The translations under genes were made by a program, and so were the position numbers. A model generated the notes under the pieces. That model was not told the DNA's origin. It saw nothing but the letters and a program-made list of their open reading frames with translations, and ran no database searches. Shown here one piece after another: positions 52,130 through 59,881 of a DNA stretch of 64,000 nt. Origin of the DNA: Oligoflexus sp. (GTDB lineage Bacteria > Bdellovibrionota_B > Oligoflexia > Oligoflexales > Oligoflexaceae); NCBI RefSeq assembly GCF_035712445.1, contig NZ_DASTAT010000068.1, positions 1 through 64,000 on the forward strand, in the 5' to 3' direction. The first letter of the stretch is position 1, and each line of letters begins with the position of its first letter.

Positions 52130-53623
52130 TCAGCGTGTGCTCAGAGGATTCAGATGAGCCTGCCCCGCTTCCTGTCCGGCCGCGGTTTCGAGGGTTTCAT
52201 AAGCCGCGCGATCGAAAAAGAGTGTACGCAGGCGGAAGGTAAAACTGAAGCCAGGCCAGATCGTGGTGTTCTTCCCGCTGGGGGTTTGATACCAGCTCAC
52301 GCAGTGCTCGCGGCTCCAGACTGTATTCTGAAAACGTTTTTGTATCCTTTCATTGAAGGCTTTTTGAATGCCGGCCTTGACCTCCAAGGATTTCCAGCCT
52401 TTCTTGCGCGCCGTGCGCAGAGCCCCCAGGATATACTGCACCTGCGATTCGATGATGAACACGATGGAATTATGTCCCAGCCCTGAATTCGGCCCCACGA
52501 TGATGAACATATTGGGAAAGCCGCTCACCGTCGTGCCCAAATACGCCTGAGCACCATCCTTCCAGACTTCGCTCAGAACAAGCCCTCGACGGCCTTGGAT
52601 GGGGAATGGCGCCGAGGCCTCGGCCACCTGGAATCCTGTGGCACAGATCACAGCATCCAGTTCGTGTTCCGCGCCATCACGGGTTCTAATACCGCGGGCT
52701 GTGACTTCCTCGATGCCGCTGGTGATCAGTTGGGTCTGCGGCTGACTCATGGCCTTGTAAAAATCGTTCGAGAGAAGAATGCGTTTACAGCCCATGATGT
52801 AATCGGGAGTCAGTTTCTCACGAAGCTTCGGATCGGGCACTTCGTCTTTCAGAAAGGCCAGGGCCATTTTCTGCCCATAGCGCATGAGCTTCGGCCGCAG
52901 GAGCGCGAGAGCCTTCATTTCAAATTGCCAGTAAAGGAGTTTTCGCAGAAGCCAATTGCCCGGACGCGAACGCTGCGGCATCAGCCCATCGGGCTTGGGC
53001 AGGATCCACGCCGGCGTTCTTTGAAAGACTTTGACTTCACCGGCCACGCGCACCATTTCCGGCACCACCTGGATGGCACTGGCTCCGGTGCCGATGACCG
53101 CCACCCGTTGACCGTGCAAAGGCACATCATGACGCCAGGCCGCGGTATGGAAAAGTGCGCCCTGGAAATTTTTAAGACCGGGAATATTTGGATAGGACGG
53201 GCGACTCAAGCCTCCCGAGGCCAGGATCAGAAAGCGGCAGACCAAAGGGCTTTGCCCTTGGATTTGGACCGTCCATAATCCACTTTTTACCTCGTAGCTC
53301 GCCGCGCTGACTTCACTATGAAAGCGAATATGCGGGCGGATCTGGTATTTATCCGCGCAGTGTTTCAGATAGGCGAGAATTTCAGCCTGCGGTGAAAACA
53401 CCCGGCTCCATTTCGGATTGGGTTCGAAAGAAAATGAATACACAGGGGATGGGACATCGCAGGCGGCGCCGGGATAATGATTCTCGCGCCATGTTCCTCC
53501 GACTTCGCCGGCTTTCTCCAGCAGCACGAAATCATCGATGCCGGCCTTTTTCAGGCGGATCGCCATGCCAAGTCCGGAAAATCCGGTACCCACGATGACG
53601 ATCGTCTCCCGGCCAGGATTCAT
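52130..53623 (-). CDS. Flavin-dependent monooxygenase, Baeyer-Villiger type
   Basis: 497 residues from the ATG at 53623, with GGAGG five bases upstream; the frame is open to 53683. FAD site VIVGTGFSGLG at the start, the fingerprint FQGALFHTAAWRHD (FxGxxxHxxxW) near 150, and the NADPH site VAVIGTGASAIQVVPEM near 175. It inserts oxygen next to ketones or oxidises related substrates. Its start overlaps the stop of the PF10118 gene by four bases, so the two are coupled. Confidence 0.9.
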   Translation of the reverse strand: MNPGRETIVIVGTGFSGLGMAIRLKKAGIDDFVLLEKAGEVGGTWRENHYPGAACDVPSPVYSFSFEPNPKWSRVFSPQAEILAYLKHCADKYQIRPHIRFHSEVSAASYEVKSGLWTVQIQGQSPLVCRFLILASGGLSRPSYPNIPGLKNFQGALFHTAAWRHDVPLHGQRVAVIGTGASAIQVVPEMVRVAGEVKVFQRTPAWILPKPDGLMPQRSRPGNWLLRKLLYWQFEMKALALLRPKLMRYGQKMALAFLKDEVPDPKLREKLTPDYIMGCKRILLSNDFYKAMSQPQTQLITSGIEEVTARGIRTRDGAEHELDAVICATGFQVAEASAPFPIQGRRGLVLSEVWKDGAQAYLGTTVSGFPNMFIIVGPNSGLGHNSIVFIIESQVQYILGALRTARKKGWKSLEVKAGIQKAFNERIQKRFQNTVWSREHCVSWYQTPSGKNTTIWPGFSFTFRLRTLFFDRAAYETLETAAGQEAGQAHLNPLSTR

Positions 53624-54477
53624 GGAACCTCCACGCGACCGATGACCTTGACGGCCGTCAGCTGCGAGAGCTTCCATTGCCATGTGTCCACCAGTTCCTG
53701 ATCATTGTGCTGCGAGGGATGAAAATCCCGTCGGAAGTAATCGAGATAGCGGCTGCGCAGGACGGTGAAGAAGCCGTCCTGGCCGAAGCACTCGCGCAGG
53801 GCGGAAAGTCCCGCGCGCCAGTTGCTGAGCTGCCCATCATTCTGTAGGAGTTTGCCCTGATAATAAAGGGTCTTGCCTGTCAGCATCATGGTGCACATGA
53901 TCATCGCCCACACCCGGGTCAGATAGCTGCCGCCGACAGTTCGATAGACATCGAAGGCGACGCTCTTATGCTCGACTTCCTCGATCGCGTGCCAGATGAA
54001 AAGGGCCCGCACCTCGGGATGAAGTTTTTCCAGCATATCGGGCCGGCTTAAGAAGGTAGCCGCCATCACCGCCGTAATGTGTTCAAGCGCCACCGTCACA
54101 GCAAGGTTGACGATGGGTTTGCGCTTCTCCATGCGCGTATAGTTGCGATTGATGCCATCGGCGATTCTTTGGCAGTAGGATTCCGCCTCCGGAATGCGCG
54201 ATTGAATCCAAACATTGAAATCATGGTGGCTTTTACTGTGCAGATGCTCCTGACCGGCGAAGGCTTTGATGGCCCGGCGCAGATCGGGATCGGTGACCTG
54301 ATCCTTGAAGTGGTTCACCGACTTGACGAACATTTCCTCGCCAGGTGGGAAGAGAAAGGACAGGGCATGGACGAGATGCGATGTAAAAGGATTCCCACCG
54401 AACCAATGCAGATCCGGCGTCGCCTCATACTGAGGCTGGATCGAACGGATCGTGATAGCAGAACGATAGGCTTTCAT
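53620..54477 (-). CDS. PF10118-type metal-dependent hydrolase
   Basis: 285 residues from the ATG at 54477. An upstream in-frame ATG (54504) is rejected because a promoter-like element lies directly before it. Family features: WFGGNPFTSHLVHALSFLFPPGEEMFVKSV, DLRRAIKAFAGQEHLHSKSHHDFN with clustered His and Glu, ALEHITAVMAA and ALFIWHAIEEVEHKSVAFDVY. These His/Glu clusters suggest a ferritin-like di-metal site. The family is found beside lipid- and terpenoid-oxidising genes; pairing with a Baeyer-Villiger enzyme here supports a shared oxidative pathway. Confidence 0.88.
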   Translation of the reverse strand: MKAYRSAITIRSIQPQYEATPDLHWFGGNPFTSHLVHALSFLFPPGEEMFVKSVNHFKDQVTDPDLRRAIKAFAGQEHLHSKSHHDFNVWIQSRIPEAESYCQRIADGINRNYTRMEKRKPIVNLAVTVALEHITAVMAATFLSRPDMLEKLHPEVRALFIWHAIEEVEHKSVAFDVYRTVGGSYLTRVWAMIMCTMMLTGKTLYYQGKLLQNDGQLSNWRAGLSALRECFGQDGFFTVLRSRYLDYFRRDFHPSQHNDQELVDTWQWKLSQLTAVKVIGRVEVP

Positions 54478-54504
54478 GGAGTTCTCGCGTTTAAGACTTC
54501 CCAT

Positions 54505-54533
54505 ACTATTCTATGCCTCATCCAAACTGTCAA
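54505..54533 (-). promoter_or_regulatory. Likely sigma70 promoter of the hydrolase-monooxygenase pair
   Basis: On the minus strand TTGACA (54533-54528), 17 bases, then AATAGT (54510-54505). The consensus -35 and spacing make this one of the better promoter matches in the window. It supports the downstream start at 54477. Confidence 0.5.
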
Positions 54534-54596
54534 CTCGCGTCTTGATTCCTTGCGCCTCTTGCTCTTGCTGATGCTGGCGCGGCTCATTACTCCGTT

Positions 54597-55517
54597 TTAT
54601 TGCATGAGCTTGGTGTAAGTATCGGTCATGGTCGCGCGACCTATGCCGGTTACAGTCTGCTCGGCCGTGGCCGCCTGGCCGCGGTTATTCACCATCTGGT
54701 GATTGACGGAAATGATCTTGGTGGCGTTGCCGTCCTGCATCATGAAGGACAGGGATGTCGAGAGTATATCATCCGCGTTGTCAGCCGCGCCGGGTTTCAG
54801 CATGCTGATCGTGGATATGATCGATTTTTCCGCATTCAAGGCGTTGGAATCCGCCTGCAGTATGCTGGTGTTGGCCACTCGAATAATACCGACGGAGACG
54901 TTCAGATCAAACTTGATCTCTGCCCCGCCCATGTTATCACCACCCGCGGCCGGGACCTGAGTCACGACGCTTTGTGTGACGGTGGCGTTACCCGCGGTCA
55001 AGGTTCCGGTGGAAAGCTGGGCTCTTTTGCCGAAGACTTCGGCGACAGGTTTGGGAACCTCGATGACGGCGAGCACGATGAATTCACTCGTGCCGTTGTT
55101 ATCAACGGACTTGATCAAAACCAAGGGAGGATTGGCTCCCCCTTTATAGGGCGCCGCCAGCGCATTGGCAAAAGCCTGCGTCGGCTGACCATTCAAACAT
55201 AGTACGCCTAATTCCGCCTGAGCTTTCGCCAGAGCAGGAGGATTGGAACAGATGAGCTGCACGCCGGCGAGGCTCGCTTTCGCAATGGCATCAGGCTTCG
55301 CTACGGTCCCTGCGTCCTTGGCCGCTTCCTGGGTATCCATCACAGTGGGCGACCCTGCGGCCGCCGTGCCTGGATTGGCAGCACCGGCATTGGCCGTTCC
55401 CGTCGCGGGCGCTGTTCCCCCAGCCACATAGCGGCTGGCGTAAGGATTTTTTTCCTCGGCACAGGAAACTCCGAGAAGGCACAGAATGGACGGAAAAAGT
55501 TTTCGAGCGATGCGCAT
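54597..55517 (-). CDS. Lipoprotein of unknown function
   Basis: 306 residues from the ATG at 55517, with GAGGTG seven bases upstream. Lipobox LGVSC near residue 19. An Ala/Gly/Thr/Pro-rich linker (about 32-65) leads to a domain with two Cys (LICSNPP, GVLCLNG) and several beta strands ending in QTVTGIGRATMTDTY. No family recognised. The linker is of the type used to extend lipoproteins from the membrane. Confidence 0.75.
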   Translation of the reverse strand: MRIARKLFPSILCLLGVSCAEEKNPYASRYVAGGTAPATGTANAGAANPGTAAAGSPTVMDTQEAAKDAGTVAKPDAIAKASLAGVQLICSNPPALAKAQAELGVLCLNGQPTQAFANALAAPYKGGANPPLVLIKSVDNNGTSEFIVLAVIEVPKPVAEVFGKRAQLSTGTLTAGNATVTQSVVTQVPAAGGDNMGGAEIKFDLNVSVGIIRVANTSILQADSNALNAEKSIISTISMLKPGAADNADDILSTSLSFMMQDGNATKIISVNHQMVNNRGQAATAEQTVTGIGRATMTDTYTKLMQ

Positions 55518-55839
55518 AGCTTGCACCTCATAATGTTCGAACTCGTGGACTGCCTGGAAGAAAATGCAAGATCTGAACCCGAAGGCAAGTCATGGGAACA
55601 TTTTAAGTTTTCGAAATAAAATCCGTGTCAGACCACGGCAGTCCAAACGCGATTTCCCCCGAACGATCTCGCAACCAACCGTAATTACATAGTATTTTGG
55701 ATTCGTTCAGGCCCTGGGATGTCGCGTTGCGAAGAAAATCCGGGGAATTAGGCTCAAGGCAAGGGAATAACAATGAAAATGTGGGCTTTTCTCTTTAGGC
55801 TTGCGCAGAAAAACGGGAGCCTCGGCTCTCACTCTTTGC
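55518..55839. other. Intergenic region upstream of the lipoprotein
   Basis: About 320 bases between the lipoprotein start and the end of the RraA-like gene. I see no gene; short frames on either strand have no family signal. The hairpin GAGCC-TC-GGCTC (near 55817) lies at its right-hand end and could act as a terminator for the RraA-like gene. The promoter of the lipoprotein is probably here but is not identifiable. Confidence 0.5.
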
Positions 55840-56490
55840 TTACACCCACTGTCCTGCCCCATCCTCAGGCCCGAAGAAACCTTTGCGGCGCAAAATATCT
55901 TCAATCCGCGCACGATGGTTCTTTTCCCAATCGTCCAAAGACTCAGCCGCATCTTTCGCAGCTTTCGCCACAGCTTTCTGCAGGATTTCATCGCAGCGGT
56001 CCGCCGGAATCACGACCACGCCCTCTTCATCGGCGACCACCATATCACCGGGAGCCACCTCCACACCCCCGCAGCGCACCCGCACATTCAAACCTTCGAT
56101 GGAATTCTTCCCGCCCGGAATGGGCCGGATGCCGCGACCAAACACCGGAAATTCCTGGGCCCGCGTTTCGGCGATATCACGCAGGACACCATCGACCACG
56201 AAGCCGGTGATGCCATGCTTCTTCGCAACCGCACAGACATTGCCGCCCGCGACCGCGTAATCAAGGTCACCCGCTTCCACGACAATCACCGATCCCGGAG
56301 GTGCACGGTAAATGGCAGCATGCAGCATCAGATGATCCCCAGCCATGCAGCGGACAGGATAGGCCGGACCTGCGATCCGCGGCATGTGATGCCAGAGCGG
56401 TCGAATGCCGATATCCATCACGTGATCGGTGTCGAGAAATTCCGCCAGAGTCGTGGGCGAGAGCTGAACAAACGAAGACGCATCAGCCAT
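55840..56490 (-). CDS. RraA-like / 4-hydroxy-4-methyl-2-oxoglutarate aldolase-type protein
   Basis: 216 residues. The family core is clear: AGGNVCAVAKKHGITGFVVDGVLRDIAE, with the G-x-x-R-D catalytic/metal segment (VDGVLRD). EEGVVVIPADRCDEILQKA is the C-terminal signature. HMG/CHA aldolases need the Arg-Asp pair, which is present; RraA of Enterobacteria inhibits RNase E and lacks it. I favour an aldolase or decarboxylase activity. A charged C-terminal tail (about 185-216) is extra. Confidence 0.85.
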   Translation of the reverse strand: MADASSFVQLSPTTLAEFLDTDHVMDIGIRPLWHHMPRIAGPAYPVRCMAGDHLMLHAAIYRAPPGSVIVVEAGDLDYAVAGGNVCAVAKKHGITGFVVDGVLRDIAETRAQEFPVFGRGIRPIPGGKNSIEGLNVRVRCGGVEVAPGDMVVADEEGVVVIPADRCDEILQKAVAKAAKDAAESLDDWEKNHRARIEDILRRKGFFGPEDGAGQWV

Positions 56491-56542
56491 GGGGAGTTCT
56501 CCTGATCATGGGTTTCGCAAACTGCGAACACCCTAGCAAAGA

Positions 56543-57331
56543 TCACTCCAACATGCCCTGATAAAATTCGCGCTGGGCCTGCAAAAAACTCAAATAGGGT
56601 TGATAGAAGCGCCGATGCCGGTGGGCGAAGCCTTCACGGATTTCAAATTCGCTCAAGGCGCTGGGAATTTCCTGAAGCAGTTCACGGAAGGATTTCTGAT
56701 GGGACAGAGGATAACTGTAATCCGAGGGCATTGTGCGTACGATATCTTCAGGGCTTTCTCCGCCCGTGAGGGCACTCTGGCAATAGGCCTGAAGCCTGAG
56801 GGATTCCTGGATGCGATGCTCCTGATTGCTGATGAGGCTATTCAAAAGGCGAATCTGATTCTCAAAAACGACGCCCGGTTTCAGATACTGGCGAATGGCT
56901 GTGTCCTGAGCGTTGCCGCTCGACTTTTCTTTGATCAGGCGTTCCCGAAGATAGGGACCATAGGCGTCGAGAATATGCTGAATAAGAAGGGCCTCGGGCA
57001 CATCCAACAGCTCCTCTTCAGCCGACAGGGCGCGCAGGAGCCCTTTAAATCCAGCGACCTTCATCCGGAAATACGTCACGCGCCCCTCCCGGCGTGAGCT
57101 GAGCCAGCCGAGGTCTTCATAGCGTTTGAGCCAGCGCTGGATCTGGACGAATTGAATGTCGATCGGACGTCCGAGCATGCCCTTATGGATCACGTCCTTG
57201 ATGAGATCCAGATAGAACATCACATCCTTTTGCCGAAAATCCTGGCGCAAAAGTCCAACCGTTAGAATCGCACACTGAATGATCACCGAAAGAAAAGTTT
57301 CCACACTGACTTTGGTGGTTGTTTGGATCAT
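56543..57331 (-). CDS. Winged-helix-like protein of unknown function
   Basis: 262 residues. Residues about 35-95 (VQIQRWLKRYEDLGWLSSRREGRVTYFRM) look like a winged helix, with basic residues in the wing. The remainder is helical and charged (IRLLNSLISNQEHRIQESLRLQ, ending REFYQGMLE). No family is recognised; a DNA-binding regulator is possible. Divergent from lgt across 220 bases. Confidence 0.65.
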   Translation of the reverse strand: MIQTTTKVSVETFLSVIIQCAILTVGLLRQDFRQKDVMFYLDLIKDVIHKGMLGRPIDIQFVQIQRWLKRYEDLGWLSSRREGRVTYFRMKVAGFKGLLRALSAEEELLDVPEALLIQHILDAYGPYLRERLIKEKSSGNAQDTAIRQYLKPGVVFENQIRLLNSLISNQEHRIQESLRLQAYCQSALTGGESPEDIVRTMPSDYSYPLSHQKSFRELLQEIPSALSEFEIREGFAHRHRRFYQPYLSFLQAQREFYQGMLE

Positions 57332-57550
57332 GGTGCAAAGGCCCCTTCCGCGCGTTTATTCGACTCTCTTATGATTCACGAAAATGATGAACTTGGCGAG
57401 GTTCATTCCCGCTGGCAGGCTCCAACTGCCACCCGCAGGCTTCGCCTGATCTAAACGGATGCTTTTTCACTTTCTTTTTGCCATAATGGGTGGCCACGCC
57501 TCATTCACAGGGGTACCCGGTTCTCAGGTTCAGGAGGATGCCTTTTTTTT

Positions 57551-58378
57551 ATGGAACATTTAGTTTGGGATTTTTCCCCCGAGATCTTCAGCCTCGGCAG
57601 TTTCGCGCCTCGTTGGTATGGACTGATGTTCGCCATCGGTTTCATGGTCGGCTACTCGTTCATGCAGAAGATCTTCAAGCGTGAAGGCTACAATGAAGAA
57701 GACCTGTCATCGCTGCTCTTTCACGTCATGCTCGGCACCATCATCGGCGCGCGCCTGGGCCACTGCCTCTTCTACGAACCCGAATACTACCTGAGCCACC
57801 CCCTGGAAATTCTTTTCATCTGGAAAGGCGGACTGGCCAGTCACGGTGGGACCATTGGCGTCATAATTGCTGTCTGGCTCTATAAACGCAAGCATCCCGA
57901 CCAAGGCTACGTTTGGCTGGCCGATCGTCTGTCGATCGCCATCGCTTTCACCGCGGCCTGTATTCGCATCGGCAACTTTTTCAATTCCGAGATTCTGGGC
58001 AAGCCCAGTGATGTGCCCTGGGCCATCATCTTCAAACGCGCGGGCGAAACCGTGCCACGGCACCCGGCCATGCTTTACGAGTCGGCCAGTTACCTCGTCC
58101 TCACCGGCCTGCTTTATTTGCTCTATCAGAAAACGGAAGCCAAAAGACGCGGCCAGATGATCGGCCTGATGTTCTTCTGGATCTTCACCTCGCGCTTTTT
58201 CATCGAGTTTTTCAAAGAGAATCAGGTGCCCTTTGAAAATGATCTGCCCTTGAACATGGGCCAGATCCTCAGCATTCCGTTCATCATCCTCGGACTTCTG
58301 GCCTTCTCGGGCAAGCTCCTCGAATGGCTGCCCTGGCTTGACGGCACGACCCGGAACCAGGCAAAGAAAAAGGCATGA
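57551..58378 (+). CDS. lgt: Prolipoprotein diacylglyceryl transferase
   Basis: 275 residues, about seven transmembrane helices. It transfers diacylglycerol from phosphatidylglycerol to the lipobox Cys. Family motifs are intact: GARLGHCLFYEPEYY, WKGGLASHGGTIG, RIGNFFNSEILGKPSDVPW and HPAMLYES. AGGAGG lies 13 bases before the ATG, separated by a run of eight T. Several lipoproteins in this window depend on it, and the Lnb-like enzyme at 12891 could act on its products. Confidence 0.96.
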   Translation: MEHLVWDFSPEIFSLGSFAPRWYGLMFAIGFMVGYSFMQKIFKREGYNEEDLSSLLFHVMLGTIIGARLGHCLFYEPEYYLSHPLEILFIWKGGLASHGGTIGVIIAVWLYKRKHPDQGYVWLADRLSIAIAFTAACIRIGNFFNSEILGKPSDVPWAIIFKRAGETVPRHPAMLYESASYLVLTGLLYLLYQKTEAKRRGQMIGLMFFWIFTSRFFIEFFKENQVPFENDLPLNMGQILSIPFIILGLLAFSGKLLEWLPWLDGTTRNQAKKKA

Positions 58379-58384
58379 ACGAAG

Positions 58385-58408
58385 GGAAGGCTCAGGCCTT
58401 CCTTTTCC
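58385..58408 (+). terminator. Rho-independent terminator after lgt
   Basis: GGAAGGC (58385-58391) and GCCTTCC (58396-58402) form a perfect 7-bp stem with a four-base loop, followed by TTTTCC. It lies between lgt and the convergent small gene and may serve both strands. Confidence 0.8.
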
Positions 58409-58411
58409 ATT

Positions 58412-58567
58412 TCAGGGCGAGGACGCTGCGTCAGCCTCAGGAGTGCTGCCCGAATTTTCGCTGGTTTGAGTTGCGGAATTCTTGATCCAGTCCTTAATAT
58501 CGAAACCGAATTGCAAATAGAGAACCACGGCCAATGCGAAGGCCGTTAAAATTAAACGAAACCACAT
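58412..58567 (-). CDS. 51-residue single-pass membrane protein
   Basis: An ATG at 58567 is preceded by GAGGAG with seven-base spacing, and the frame runs 51 codons to a stop. The peptide begins MWFRLILTAFALAVVLYLQF, one transmembrane helix, then a hydrophilic Ser/Glu/Thr-rich tail (NSATQTSENSGSTPEADAAS). The ribosome-binding site, helix and tail make it a credible small gene. Function unknown; a small membrane regulator is one option. Confidence 0.6.
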   Translation of the reverse strand: MWFRLILTAFALAVVLYLQFGFDIKDWIKNSATQTSENSGSTPEADAASSP

Positions 58568-58653
58568 GCTGAGACTCCTCTTTTGCTGCCATTATAAGGC
58601 CTGCTCGGGCGGAGCGTAAAGCTCAGGTTACGACCCTTGAAAAGGAGCCTCTT

Positions 58654-59658
58654 ATGATTCGCGGCCAAATCCTTCTGATCGCCGTGTTGATGTCAGGCGC
58701 TTTCTGCAAATCCAAGGTGGAGCCCGGACAGGCGCTCCTGCCCTGGGACGAAACGCGGGTCCGAAGCGCCCTTGAATTTTTGGCCGCCGAACCGCACCCC
58801 CTGGGATCCGCCCGCCAGGGCCAGCTTGCCGATTGGCTGCAGAAGGAAAGTGAAGCCATAGGTCTGACGGTTACGGTCGATACCTTCACGGCCTCGGTTC
58901 CCGATCCGGCCTACCTCGGCAGCAGCGGCGGCAGCGTCATGCAAAAACTCACCTTGGATCTGACAGCGCGCAATGTCTACGCGCAGCTCAAGGTTCCCAA
59001 TGCGGACTGCGTTGTGCTTCTGGGTTCTCATTACGATAGCAAAAGGCTGGAAACAGGCCCAGGCTTCGGCGCCAATGATTCCGGGTCTTCATCCGCCGCT
59101 CTTCTGGAAATCATGCGCCAGATGAAAGAGCAGAGCGACCTCAAGTGTTCAATCATGGCCGTCTGGTTTGATGGCGAGGAAGCCTATCTTCCCGAATGGC
59201 GCGATGGCGAGGAGCGGCATCCCGCCAGGCAGCAGGATAACCTTTATGGAAGCCGACATCTGGCGGGTCAACTGCAAAGCTGTGCCTCCGCGCAATGTCT
59301 TCCCACACATTTAGGTGGGGAAAAAGTGAAGGCCCTTGTGCTTTTGGATATGATCGGAATGCCGAACGTCAAGCTCACGCTGGATTCCTTATCCGACTCC
59401 CAGCTCATGAACATGGCCGTTGCTCTTGACCGCGAGATGTTTCAAGGCGAACTTTATGGACGATCCTACTCCAAGAGCGCCGTCGATGATCATGTGCCCT
59501 TCATGGAAAAGGGCGTGCCGGCCATAGATCTGATCGACTTTGATAACCTTCAGACCTGGCATCAGCCTTCGGATCGCCTCGAAACCCTGGATTATAAGAG
59601 TATCGAGAAGGTCAGCCAGCTGGCGATGGCGATGCTGCTTAAACTTGCGCAACCTTAA
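58654..59658 (+). CDS. M28-family metallopeptidase lipoprotein (glutaminyl cyclase-like)
   Basis: 334 residues. Lipobox SGAFC near residue 18. The M28 zinc ligands are visible: GSHYDSKR (His), GANDSGSSSAALLE (Asp), WFDGEEAY (Glu), VLLDMIGM (Asp) and TWHQPSDR (His). The GANDxxSG-type spacing and WFDGEEA are shared by M28 aminopeptidases and glutaminyl-peptide cyclotransferases; I cannot separate the two by eye. It acts in the periplasm or outer membrane. Transcribed alone. Confidence 0.88.
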   Translation: MIRGQILLIAVLMSGAFCKSKVEPGQALLPWDETRVRSALEFLAAEPHPLGSARQGQLADWLQKESEAIGLTVTVDTFTASVPDPAYLGSSGGSVMQKLTLDLTARNVYAQLKVPNADCVVLLGSHYDSKRLETGPGFGANDSGSSSAALLEIMRQMKEQSDLKCSIMAVWFDGEEAYLPEWRDGEERHPARQQDNLYGSRHLAGQLQSCASAQCLPTHLGGEKVKALVLLDMIGMPNVKLTLDSLSDSQLMNMAVALDREMFQGELYGRSYSKSAVDDHVPFMEKGVPAIDLIDFDNLQTWHQPSDRLETLDYKSIEKVSQLAMAMLLKLAQP

Positions 59659-59763
59659 AACCTGGAATCCTGCGCCTTGGATGGACAGGGGTTTTTGCAG
59701 CAAAATTACCGAAAAGCTTGAACCTTTTCCGCATTTCCTCCCAAATGGAAGCTTTTTTCCACG

Positions 59764-59803
59764 CGCAGCGCCTCACCTTTTTCAAGGGCTGCGTTTTCAT
59801 TTT
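59764..59803 (+). terminator. Probable terminator between the M28 gene and glnN
   Basis: CGCAGC (59764-59769) pairs with GCTGCG (59788-59793), extended by CCT/AGG with one bulge, followed by TTTTCATTTTCC. It lies 105 bases after the M28 stop. Confidence 0.65.
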
Positions 59804-59881
59804 CCAAACCCTGTGATATTCCCTTGTTTTCAGGTTCCCTATCCCAGATATTTTGGCGCTATCACAGGAGGAGACTATCGC

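Noticed and set aside
55773..56210. Plus-strand frame with AAGGGAA before its ATG, overlapping the RraA-like gene
   Set aside because: It lies opposite a clear RraA-like gene, and its translation shows no domain.
57490..57684. Open frame starting right after the lgt ribosome-binding site
   Set aside because: Out of frame with lgt, short, and its start touches the ribosome-binding site; the lgt frame carries the family motifs.
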